Assembly (NCBI GenBank): GCA_947447355.1
Contig: CANFJF010000012.1
Location: 1-64,000, forward strand
Direction: 5' to 3'
Origin: Comamonadaceae bacterium
Lineage (GTDB): Bacteria; Pseudomonadota; Gammaproteobacteria; Burkholderiales; Burkholderiaceae_C
DNA: 64,000 bases
In this document: piece after piece, positions 51,964-59,805 of the stretch
Position numbering within the stretch: position 1 is the first letter of the stretch
How the letters are laid out: every line of letters begins with the position of its first letter
Position numbers and translations under genes: made by a program
The notes under the pieces: model-generated
What the model saw: the letters and a program-made list of their open reading frames with translations, nothing else
Told to the model about the DNA's origin: nothing
Database searches by the model: none

Positions 51964-52706
51964 GACGGCGTTACTTCAGCTGTGCGCGGCGCCAAGTAGA
52001 AGCCGCCTTGGTCCGGCGTCTCGGCCCATGCCTTGAATGGCTCGGACGGCGTCACCTTGCCCGACTGCATAACCTTCAGCCAGACGCCACTCGCGTCAAG
52101 AAACCGGTTCACACCGCAAGGCCACAACACCAAGCTCAGTGCTTCGGCGATCTTGGGTTCAGAGACGCTGCAGGCATAGCAATCCTCTAGCTCCACCTCA
52201 AGGCCCCAATGCTGGTCGCGCGATGCAAAAGCGACCAACAGTGCCAAGTGTGAAAGTGCCGGCGGCAGTTCCGGATAGTCAGCAAGCAATGCGGCCTTAC
52301 CCGCAACATAGGCAGCCCGCGCACCCGGCTCAGGAAAGTAGGGTTGCCAATGGTCTTCTAAAAACTGGAAGGTGTCCACGCCTTGCGACCAGGCCACAAG
52401 CCTGAACACGGCTGCGGCAAGACGGTCGGTACCGCCAGACTTGAAGAACAGGTCGATATGATGCGTGCCAATCTTTTCCTTCGCAGCAGTGAGCAATGCA
52501 AGCCACACAAACTCGCGTTCGAAGTCGCTCAAATGATGCCGATCGAGCGTGAGCGTCTTGTAGATCACGCCATACACATCTTGCAAATCGGGCAGCGCTG
52601 CGGCCATCGCCCCTTGATGAGGCAGCACATACCCGCGCCGTGTCCTGAAATCTTCAATCCGCTCGCGCACGGCGTCGGCGGTAGGCGAATAAGGAGGGAT
52701 TGCCAT
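51960..52706 (-). CDS. Carboxymuconolactone decarboxylase (CMD)-like double-domain protein
   Basis: Protein of 248 aa with what look like two AhpD/CMD-type repeats. The first (SDFEREFVWLALLTAAKEKI, GTHHIDLFFKSG) lacks the CxxC of AhpD. The second (ALLVAFASRD, LEDCYACSVSEPKIAEALSL) contains C176 and C179 as CYAC. CMD-fold proteins include peroxidase-like reductases and lactone decarboxylases, so function is open. The ATG at 52706 follows TTAGGG; a GTG at 52715, one base after the preceding Bug gene stop, is an alternative. Transcribed with the Bug genes on the minus strand. Confidence 0.65.
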   Translation of the reverse strand: MAIPPYSPTADAVRERIEDFRTRRGYVLPHQGAMAAALPDLQDVYGVIYKTLTLDRHHLSDFEREFVWLALLTAAKEKIGTHHIDLFFKSGGTDRLAAAVFRLVAWSQGVDTFQFLEDHWQPYFPEPGARAAYVAGKAALLADYPELPPALSHLALLVAFASRDQHWGLEVELEDCYACSVSEPKIAEALSLVLWPCGVNRFLDASGVWLKVMQSGKVTPSEPFKAWAETPDQGGFYLAPRTAEVTPS

Positions 52707-52716
52707 TTGCGTCACC

Positions 52717-53724
52717 CTAATCGGCCCGGATGTTCGCGGCTCGAATCACGTCGCCCCAGCGCTTGCGCTCCGTCTCAATGAGCTTCACAAACTGAGGCTG
52801 GGTTGAAGACATCGGTTCGGCGCCCAGCTCTGCCAGGCGCCGAACGACAGCGGGATCTGCCAGCGCGGTTTGGATCGCGCGCGACAACGACGACACGATC
52901 GGCTCAGGCATTTGCGCCGGGCCAACAATACTGAACCAGTTGCTCATGTTGAAATCCGGGAGCGTGCGGTTGATCAACGCAAGCCCGGCCAGTTGCACAG
53001 AACCGCGCTCGCCACCAAAAGCGATAGCCCGGAGTTGGCCGGACTTGACCTGCCCCAAGTAGTCGGACATGTTGCCGAGCAACATCTTCACACGCCCGGC
53101 CTGAAGGTCGATCATGGCTTGAGAGCCGCCCTTGTAGGGCACATGCACGATGTCGATGTTGGCTTGCCGGCGGAACAATTCTCCCGCGAGGTGACCGATC
53201 GACCCGGTCCCCGCTGATGCATAAGAAATCTCGCCAGGATGGGCCTTGGCATAAGCAATCAACTCTGGCACCGACTTGAATGGTGCGTCATTCGAAGACA
53301 CCAACAGCGAGTAAATGTTGGCAATGGGTGCGATCGGCGTGAGCTCGGTCTGCGGGTTGATTGAAATTTTTACACCAGGCAGCTGCGGTGCAACTGCCAG
53401 CATGCTCATCGTCGCGAAGCCCAGCGTGAGACCATCGGGCGCGGCGTGTGAAACAGCCTCTGCAGCAATGAACCCGTTGGCCCCGGCACGTGTTTCAACA
53501 ACGACGTTCTGGCCGAGAATCGGTCGCAGACCTTCAGCCAAGATGCGGCAGACTAGGTCGCCAGAGCCACCCGCAGCAAACCCGTTGATCAAACGGATGG
53601 GCTTGGCCGGCTTCCAGTCGGCAACTTGTGCGTACGTGGGCAGCGTTGCGGCCGCCAAGCTGCTTCCCAGGGCGGCCAGCAGGGTGCGGCGGCTCAATGG
53701 CTCGGTCCGGTTTACATGGCGCAT
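52717..53724 (-). CDS. Bug/TctC-family receptor 2 (twin-arginine signal)
   Basis: Periplasmic solute receptor of 335 aa. The signal sequence contains SRRTLLAALGSSLAAATLP, a Tat-type twin arginine, unlike the Sec signals of the other Bug proteins here. Family segments are IRLINGFAAGGSGDLVCRIL, HAAPDGLTLGFATMSML, AHPGEISYASAGTGSIGHLA and IDIVHVPYKGGSQAMIDLQA. It lies between the third Bug gene and the CMD-like gene, all leftwards. Ligand unknown. Confidence 0.9.
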   Translation of the reverse strand: MRHVNRTEPLSRRTLLAALGSSLAAATLPTYAQVADWKPAKPIRLINGFAAGGSGDLVCRILAEGLRPILGQNVVVETRAGANGFIAAEAVSHAAPDGLTLGFATMSMLAVAPQLPGVKISINPQTELTPIAPIANIYSLLVSSNDAPFKSVPELIAYAKAHPGEISYASAGTGSIGHLAGELFRRQANIDIVHVPYKGGSQAMIDLQAGRVKMLLGNMSDYLGQVKSGQLRAIAFGGERGSVQLAGLALINRTLPDFNMSNWFSIVGPAQMPEPIVSSLSRAIQTALADPAVVRRLAELGAEPMSSTQPQFVKLIETERKRWGDVIRAANIRAD

Positions 53725-53743
53725 GGTGGTTCCTTGAGAGAAT

Positions 53744-54742
53744 TCAGTTGACTTGGGCGTTAGACGATTTCACAGCTTGACCCCAGCGAACGATCTCATC
53801 ATCGAGAAATGCATTGGCTTGAGCACGCGTGGTAGTGATTGACTCAGCCCCCATATCCGCGATGCGCTGCCGCATAGCAACGGAGGCGCCCGCCGCCACG
53901 ATCTCTTTGTTAAGACGGTCGAGCACGGCCGTAGGCGTCTTCGCTGGCGCTGCAACGCCCCACCAAACAGAGATTTGCTGCTCCGGGTAGCCCTGCTCTG
54001 CGAAAGTCGGCACGTTAGGCAGAAGAGAAGAGCGCTGCAGAGCAGCCACACCGATCACCTTGACCGCGTTACCCTTGATCTGTCCGATCACATTGGCTTG
54101 GTTGGTGAAAAACGCCTGTACATGGCCGGCAAGGATGTCATTGACTGCTGCCGACCCCCCCTTGTACGGAACGTGAATCATGTCGATGCCAGCTAAAGTA
54201 TTGAACATCTCGCCGGATAGGTGCTCAGAGCTGCCCGGACCGCCAGATCCAAAATTCAATGTGCCAGGTGCCTTCTTCGCCATGGCCACGAATTCCTTCA
54301 CGCTGTTTGCAGGAAAGGATGGATGCACGAGCAGAATGCCCGGCGCTTGCCCCACCACGGCGACTTGTGTGAGCTCGGACTTGACGTTGTAGGGCATCGT
54401 CTTGAACAGCGTGACGTTGATCGCATTGCCAGGCGATGTCAGGAGCAAGGTGTAGCCATCGGCAGGTGCCTTGGCCACGAAGGTCGAACCGACGTTGCTG
54501 CCTGCGCCCGTCTTGTTCTCAACGATGACCGACTGCCCGAGGCGTTGCGTGAGTTCTTGCGCGAGCGTGCGGCCAATCGCATCAACGCTGCCACCTGCGC
54601 CGTAGGGGACGATGATTTTAATGGGCCGGTTTGGGTAATCTTGGGCTTCCACCGTGAACACGGACAAGGCTGCAAAGCATGCGGCCGTCAATGGAACAGT
54701 ACGCCAAAGTACCCTTAAAAAAGTGCTGAATAAAACTGCCAT
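53744..54742 (-). CDS. Bug/TctC-family receptor 3
   Basis: Periplasmic solute receptor of 332 aa. A Sec signal peptide ends near SVFTVEAQDYPNRP. Family segments include IKIIVPYGAGGSVDAIGRTL, KAPADGYTLLLTSPGNAINV, KAPGTLNFGSGGPGSSEHLS and IDMIHVPYKGGSAAVNDILA. The ATG at 54742 has AGGAG eight bases upstream, so eight extra codons to 54766 are not used. It sits between the hydantoin racemase-like gene and Bug receptor 2. Confidence 0.92.
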   Translation of the reverse strand: MAVLFSTFLRVLWRTVPLTAACFAALSVFTVEAQDYPNRPIKIIVPYGAGGSVDAIGRTLAQELTQRLGQSVIVENKTGAGSNVGSTFVAKAPADGYTLLLTSPGNAINVTLFKTMPYNVKSELTQVAVVGQAPGILLVHPSFPANSVKEFVAMAKKAPGTLNFGSGGPGSSEHLSGEMFNTLAGIDMIHVPYKGGSAAVNDILAGHVQAFFTNQANVIGQIKGNAVKVIGVAALQRSSLLPNVPTFAEQGYPEQQISVWWGVAAPAKTPTAVLDRLNKEIVAAGASVAMRQRIADMGAESITTTRAQANAFLDDEIVRWGQAVKSSNAQVN

Positions 54743-54762
54743 GCGAACTCCTACGGGTCGAT

Positions 54763-55584
54763 TCAAGGGTTGAGATCAGGGTCTGGTAGGGCGCTGTAAA
54801 CACGACCATAGTGCCGCCGAATTTCAGCCAACTGGCTAGGCGGCGGTTGCTGATAAGCGCCGCTTCGAGAGGTCCAGACACCACCCATCAAAGTGCGGAG
54901 TCGCACAGCCGTTTCCCCCATCTTGACGAGCGCCTTGACACCATTGACGATGGGAATACCTGAGGGGCTGGCATGGACGTTTTCTCGCGCAAGTAAAACC
55001 ATGAGCACGCCGATCGCGGGAATCACGGCTTCAGCGCCCTCCGCCGCAACGGCTTCTACTTGAGCTAGGAAACTGTCGACAAACGCACGGCCCGTGTCCG
55101 GATCAGAAAACCCCTGATCAAGGTCGACAAGCCTTATCATTTGCATCGATCGCGCACTGTGCAGCGTCTGAGTGTGACCATAGCGGCGGAAGTTTTCCAC
55201 AAGCCTCGGCACGTGTTTATGTGAACCAGTGACGATCGCAAAGTTTGCCGCCATCAGGTTGGCAAAATAGCCCGATGTTTCGCCAAGACCGATCACAGGC
55301 ATGTCAGTAATTTCACGTGCCTCTCGCAGGCCCGGGTCGCAGATGTTACCAATTAGGAATGCATCGAAACCTTGCTGCGTAGCGCGTTCAACATTCGCAA
55401 GAACCTCCTGCGTTTCGATGAACTCAAGGTAACGATACTGGTCACCGACGCCGCCGCGTCCTTCAATACCGTGGATTTCGATCTCCGTTCCCGGGTCGGC
55501 GACGGCGTCAAGGACTCCGCGCAGCGCAGCGTTGTAGGCCGGCCATGCGGAGGCTTTCGTCATACTCTGGTACCAGATCTTCAT
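54763..55584 (-). CDS. Hydantoin/Asp-Glu racemase-like protein lacking canonical cysteines
   Basis: Protein of 273 aa in the Asp/Glu/hydantoin racemase superfamily, starting MKIWYQSMTKASAWPAYNAA. The first catalytic region reads FLIGNICDPGLREARE (C82 is one residue before the DPG, whereas HyuE-type enzymes have Cys three before it). The second region reads AVIPAIGVLMVLL, with A190 in place of the usual cysteine of a GCAG motif. Two-cysteine racemase chemistry is therefore unlikely. The in-frame region to 55677 has only a GTG start and is not used. Twenty bases upstream of Bug receptor 3, so it may process the same ligand. Confidence 0.72.
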   Translation of the reverse strand: MKIWYQSMTKASAWPAYNAALRGVLDAVADPGTEIEIHGIEGRGGVGDQYRYLEFIETQEVLANVERATQQGFDAFLIGNICDPGLREAREITDMPVIGLGETSGYFANLMAANFAIVTGSHKHVPRLVENFRRYGHTQTLHSARSMQMIRLVDLDQGFSDPDTGRAFVDSFLAQVEAVAAEGAEAVIPAIGVLMVLLARENVHASPSGIPIVNGVKALVKMGETAVRLRTLMGGVWTSRSGAYQQPPPSQLAEIRRHYGRVYSALPDPDLNP

Positions 55585-55749
55585 AGAAGTGCAAATCAAA
55601 TTAATTGACAGGTCATCGTTCGGCCCGCAGATCATGCCGATGCGCTGCACGTTTGTAAAGTGCTTTTCACGAGGCACCGTGGCCTAAGGAGTCCCAGTGC
55701 CCATGTCAAAAAATGAAAATTGTTCAGAGCCGTTATTTTTCGCTTTTAC

Positions 55750-55773
55750 GTAAGGGTATTTGTAAGGGTATTT
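55750..55773. repeat. Tandem 12-bp repeat GTAAGGGTATTT x2 upstream of dctP
   Basis: Two perfect adjacent copies at 55750-55761 and 55762-55773 in the 272-bp space between the racemase-like gene and dctP. A 10-base core (TAAGGGTATT) recurs at 63111-63120 ahead of tctB. Repeats of this size with this spacing often are regulator-binding sites, here near the dctP promoter. Confidence 0.5.
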
Positions 55774-55857
55774 CATAGCACCGACGGGGCTTTCACCCCT
55801 GTTCAAAAGGCATTGATTCACGTAAGTTAGCCGCATCGTTCCAACGGAGACACTTCA

Positions 55858-56910
55858 ATGATTCAAAGACGCACATTACTCAAAACTGGTGCAGCCGCTG
55901 CCCTCGGTGCGCCGGCCCTGTCGGGGCTGGCACAGCAGTCAGTCACGCTCAAGTTTCACACCTTCATGTCACCGCAATCGGGGGTCTGGCTGGGCATGCA
56001 CAAGCCATGGATGGCCAAGGTTGAAAAAGAGTCCGGCGGACGCATCAAATTCGAAGCCTATCCGGCCATGCAACTGGGTGGAACACCCGTGCAGTTGTAT
56101 GACCAAGCCAAAGACGGTGTGGTCGACGTGGTCTGGACGCTGCCCGGCAACACTGCAGGCCGCTTCCCGCGCGTCGAGGTCTTTGAACTGCCATTCATGA
56201 TGACCAACGCCGAAGCCACCTCTAAAGCTTACTGGGAGTACGTGCAAACGGTCGCAGCAGACGAATTCAAAGACACCCAAGTGATCGCGCTGCAGGTGCA
56301 CGGCCCTGGCGTGATTCACACCGCCGACAAACCCGTCAAGTCAGTGGCCGACATGCGCGGGCTGAAGCTGCGGGCACCCACACGGCAAGTCACCAAGCTG
56401 CTTGGCGTTTTGGGGGCTATTCCCGTGGGCATGTTGCTGCCCGGAATTCCTGACGCGCTGAGCAAAGGCACCATCAATGGCTGCGCTATCCCTTGGGAAG
56501 TCGTCCCTGCGGTCAAGGTGCAAGAGCTGACCAAGTTCCACGCAGAGTTCGATCCGGCCGGCGGCAGCCTCTACACCACCACCTTCATCATGACAATGAA
56601 CAAGGCCAAATACAACTCGCTGTCGCCCGATCTGAAAAAGATCATCGACAACAACTCAGGCATGGCGACCTCGGCCTGGCTGGGAAAGGCCCAACAGGCC
56701 AATGACATTTCAGGCCGAAAATCAGCTGTTGACCGTGGCAACTCCATTTACACGGTGAGCCAGGCTGAAGCACAGGAATTCCGCCGCAAGTCCCGCGCCG
56801 TAGAGGTTGAGTGGGTGCAAGACATGGACAAGCGCGGCTTTGACGGCAAAAAACTGCTGGACACTGCACGCAGTCTGATCGAAAAACACACGAAAACAAC
56901 CAAGGCTTGA
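55858..56910 (+). CDS. TRAP transporter substrate-binding protein (DctP-type)
   Basis: Periplasmic receptor of 350 aa. The N-terminus QRRTLLKTGAAAALGAPALS is Tat-like. The mature protein has the DctP pattern KFHTFMSPQSG, GGRIKFEAYPAMQLGG, DVVWTLPGNTAGRFPRVEVF, and the carboxylate-binding arginine segment MRGLKLRAPTRQVTKLL. GGAG lies six bases before the ATG. It probably works with DctQ/DctM at 46503-48322, about 7.5 kb away. It is followed by a strong terminator. Confidence 0.93.
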   Translation: MIQRRTLLKTGAAAALGAPALSGLAQQSVTLKFHTFMSPQSGVWLGMHKPWMAKVEKESGGRIKFEAYPAMQLGGTPVQLYDQAKDGVVDVVWTLPGNTAGRFPRVEVFELPFMMTNAEATSKAYWEYVQTVAADEFKDTQVIALQVHGPGVIHTADKPVKSVADMRGLKLRAPTRQVTKLLGVLGAIPVGMLLPGIPDALSKGTINGCAIPWEVVPAVKVQELTKFHAEFDPAGGSLYTTTFIMTMNKAKYNSLSPDLKKIIDNNSGMATSAWLGKAQQANDISGRKSAVDRGNSIYTVSQAEAQEFRRKSRAVEVEWVQDMDKRGFDGKKLLDTARSLIEKHTKTTKA

Positions 56911-56926
56911 TGCGGCCTGCAAACTG

Positions 56927-56960
56927 AACAAAAATGCCGGCCTCTGTCGGCATTTTTGTT
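56927..56960 (+). terminator. Terminator after dctP
   Basis: AACAAAAATGCCG pairs perfectly over 13 bases with CGGCATTTTTGTT across an eight-base loop (56940-56947). The flanking A- and T-runs make it usable in both directions. Confidence 0.9.
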
Positions 56961-57027
56961 ATCCCAGCCGACGCAATGACCTACAGCCCAGACCACCACG
57001 GATCAGCCAAAGCGCTACACTTATTTG

Positions 57028-57582
57028 ATGCATCGCCCCCCTATCAAACATTGCCGCGAATGCGGTATCGCCGTTGTCTATCGCCTGCCAGATGATGGCG
57101 ACACGCGCCAACGCGCCATTTGCACCATCTGCAGCACAGTCCACTATGAAAACCCGCTCAACGTGGTCGGAACGGTGCCGGTTTGGGGTGACAGCGGCGA
57201 TCAGGTTCTGCTGTGCAAGCGCAATATTGAGCCGCGCTGGGGCAAATGGACTTTGCCTGCGGGATTCATGGAGCTCGGTGAAACCACCGCCCAAGGTGCA
57301 GCCCGGGAGACCGATGAAGAAGCCGGTGCAGAGTATGAGATGCAAGACCTCTTTACCGTGATGAACGTGGTGCGGGTCGGTCAGGTACATTTTTATTACC
57401 GTGCGCGCTTGCTCAGCCCCATCTTCAATCCGGGCCATGAAACCATCGAGGCGCGTTTATTCACAGAAGCTGAGATTCCCTGGGATGAGATCGCTTTTCG
57501 AACAGTCAAGGAAACCCTTGAGCACTACTTTGACGACAGGCGCAAAGGTCGCTTTGACATACACGTGACTGACGTCGCTTAA
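57028..57582 (+). CDS. NUDIX hydrolase with N-terminal zinc ribbon
   Basis: 184-aa protein. An N-terminal Cys4 zinc ribbon is visible (C9-x2-C12 in HCREC, and CTIC near residue 33). The NUDIX box is GFMELGETTAQGAARETDEE followed by AG, matching Gx5Ex7REUxEExGU. Zinc-ribbon NUDIX proteins of this size are NADH- or ADP-ribose-hydrolase relatives; the substrate cannot be fixed. The ATG at 57028 is immediately preceded by an in-frame TTG. It is ordinary housekeeping and separates the TRAP part from rdgC. Confidence 0.9.
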   Translation: MHRPPIKHCRECGIAVVYRLPDDGDTRQRAICTICSTVHYENPLNVVGTVPVWGDSGDQVLLCKRNIEPRWGKWTLPAGFMELGETTAQGAARETDEEAGAEYEMQDLFTVMNVVRVGQVHFYYRARLLSPIFNPGHETIEARLFTEAEIPWDEIAFRTVKETLEHYFDDRRKGRFDIHVTDVA

Positions 57583-57661
57583 TTTAGGTAGCTTTGATAG
57601 ACGTCAGCGCCCTGCTTCTTCACACCCACGCACCCATTTCATTTTTCAACAACCGCATTGC

Positions 57662-58633
57662 ATGTTCAAAACCGCTTCCTTTTTCCGTATCGCCACTGAT
57701 TTCGTCATGCCCCCTCTGGACGCTTTTGAAGTAGCACTGCAAGCCACTCGCTTTGTTCCCTGCGGCCCAACCCAGCCGGAATCCAATGGCTGGGTTCCAC
57801 CGCGTGGCAACAAAAGCATTTCGATGCTCGAAAGCATCGGCGGGCAAATTATTCTCAAGTTGTGCACCGAGCGACGTCCATTGCCCGCATCAGCCGTGAA
57901 GTCCGCGGTTGACGAGCTCATCGAAAAATACAAACAAGAAACCGGACAGGAACGTGTCGGTTCAAAAATCAAAAAAGAGTTTAAAGAGCAAGTCGTTTTT
58001 GATCTGTTGCCGCGTGCGTTCACCAAACGCTCAACCACCTTGCTGTGGATTGACCCGGTCAACCACTTCCTGGTGGTCGATACCGGCAGCCTGTCTGGTG
58101 CGGACAAAATCGTCACCTTTTTAATTGAGGCCTTGAGCGAGATTCCCGGCTCCCTGCCAGGCCTAGGCGTCAAACCTGTGTTGACCAACATGTCAGCGGC
58201 GGCGTCCATGTCGCACTGGCTGTCCAGCCGTGAAGCACCCGTCGGTTTCACCGTCGATCGCGACTGCGAGCTGAAGACCCCAGATGACCAGAAGTCAACC
58301 GTGCGCTACTCGCGCCACACACTGGAAATCGACGAAGTAGCCCAACACATTGCTGCCGGCAAAGTTCCCACCCAGTTGGCCCTGACCTGGAATGATCGGG
58401 TATCTTTCGTGCTGACAGAAACTGCGCAAGTGAAAAAACTAAAACTGCTCGACGTCGTCCTCGACGGCGTTCAGGAAGGCGGCAAAGACGACGATGGCTT
58501 TGACACCGACGCGGCAATTTTGACGGGCGAATTAACCGCCATGCTGCCAGACCTGATCGAAGCCTTGGGCGGCGAAGTCGGTGTCGAGACCGACGCCGAG
58601 ACCGAGACCGTCATCGCAGCAGTGGCCCATTGA
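57662..58633 (+). CDS. rdgC: Recombination-associated protein RdgC
   Basis: Ring-shaped DNA-binding protein of 323 aa that limits RecA activity and acts in replication restart. It starts MFKTASFFRIATDF and contains FVPCGPTQPESNGWVPP, FKEQVVFDLLPRAFTKRSTT followed by LLWID, and ALTWNDRVSFVLTE, the family pattern. Slightly longer than E. coli RdgC (303), with an acidic, Glu-rich C-terminal tail (VGVETDAETETV). Confidence 0.95.
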   Translation: MFKTASFFRIATDFVMPPLDAFEVALQATRFVPCGPTQPESNGWVPPRGNKSISMLESIGGQIILKLCTERRPLPASAVKSAVDELIEKYKQETGQERVGSKIKKEFKEQVVFDLLPRAFTKRSTTLLWIDPVNHFLVVDTGSLSGADKIVTFLIEALSEIPGSLPGLGVKPVLTNMSAAASMSHWLSSREAPVGFTVDRDCELKTPDDQKSTVRYSRHTLEIDEVAQHIAAGKVPTQLALTWNDRVSFVLTETAQVKKLKLLDVVLDGVQEGGKDDDGFDTDAAILTGELTAMLPDLIEALGGEVGVETDAETETVIAAVAH

Positions 58634-58660
58634 TCTAGCCCCACACCATCCACCTCCCTG

Positions 58661-59737
58661 ATGACAATGAACCAAGCCTCCATTTTGGTCAGTGCTGACC
58701 AGCTCAGCTTCTTTATTGCAAGCGCCCTGAAAAGCGCGGGTCTACCCGATCAAGACGCCGTGAAAGTTGCTGGCCTCATGGCAGACGCTGACTTGCAAGG
58801 CTCTGACGGCCATGGCGTGATTCGCCTGCCGCAATACGTCAAACGGATTTTGGCGGGTGGCATCAACACCCGCCCGAACATTCGGGTTGTCACTGAACGC
58901 GCGGCCATGGCCGTGGTGGACGGCGACAACGGCATGGGGCATTTGGTGATGTCGCACGCGGTCGACATCGCGATTGAAAAAGCCCGCACGGCTGGCGTTG
59001 CTTGGGTTGGCGCCCGCCACAGCAACCACGCCGGCCCCGCCTCGCTGTATGTGCGCAAGCCGATTGAGCAGAACATGGTTGCGCTTTATTTTGCCGTTGG
59101 CAACGCCAACCATTTGCCCCCTTGGGGCGGCATGGAAATGCTGCTCTCCACCAACCCGATTGCAGTCGGCATTCCCGCCGGCAGCGAGCCTGCTGTGGTG
59201 CTGGACATGGCCACCACGGTCGCAGCGTATGGCAAGGTGAAAGCCAAAGCCAAGCGCGGCGAGCAAATGCCCGAAGGCTGGATGATTGACCGGCAAGGCA
59301 AGCCTCTGCTGGATCCGAAACGCGCGGAAGAAGGCTTTTTGCTGCCCATAGGCGGGCACAAGGGTTACGGTTTAGCACTCATCGTCGGTCTCTTGGCTGG
59401 CACTCTCAACGGGGGCGCCATGGGCCGCGATGTGGTCGACTTCAACCACGATGACGTCACGCCCACCAACACCGGCCAATCGGTACTGGTGATCGACTTG
59501 CAGGCCTTCGGTGACCCGGCCATCTTCAAGTCGTCGCTAGACCACCTAGTGGGCGACCTGCGCAACAGCGAGCGTCTGCCAAACGTCGAACGCATCTGGC
59601 TGCCAGGTGAACAAAGTCATCAGCGCCGTCAAAAATACACAGCGCAAGGTATTCCTTTGTCTGCCCCTCTGCTTGCAGACTTGATGGCGCTTGCCGCTGA
59701 ACTGAACATCGCACCGCTGGTCACTGGCCAGACTTGA
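58661..59737 (+). CDS. Ldh2/ComC-type malate/L-lactate (sulfolactate) dehydrogenase family
   Basis: NAD(P)-dependent 2-hydroxyacid oxidoreductase of 358 aa from the Ldh2/type-2 malate dehydrogenase family. The conserved DADLQGSDGHGVIRLPQY, VVDGDNGMGHLVM, ARHSNHAGPASLYVRK, NPIAVGIPAGSEPAVVLDMA and PIGGHKGYGLALIVGLLAG are all present. The family includes sulfolactate dehydrogenase ComC, ureidoglycolate dehydrogenase and delta-1-piperideine-2-carboxylate reductase. Alternative start: ATG 58667. A Bug receptor follows, suggesting a role in using an imported 2-hydroxy acid. Confidence 0.92.
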   Translation: MTMNQASILVSADQLSFFIASALKSAGLPDQDAVKVAGLMADADLQGSDGHGVIRLPQYVKRILAGGINTRPNIRVVTERAAMAVVDGDNGMGHLVMSHAVDIAIEKARTAGVAWVGARHSNHAGPASLYVRKPIEQNMVALYFAVGNANHLPPWGGMEMLLSTNPIAVGIPAGSEPAVVLDMATTVAAYGKVKAKAKRGEQMPEGWMIDRQGKPLLDPKRAEEGFLLPIGGHKGYGLALIVGLLAGTLNGGAMGRDVVDFNHDDVTPTNTGQSVLVIDLQAFGDPAIFKSSLDHLVGDLRNSERLPNVERIWLPGEQSHQRRQKYTAQGIPLSAPLLADLMALAAELNIAPLVTGQT

Positions 59738-59805
59738 GAGATTGGCGAGACGTTGGACAGAGTATCCACACCGCCCAAAATCCTATTTAAATTGGAGACA
59801 AAACC

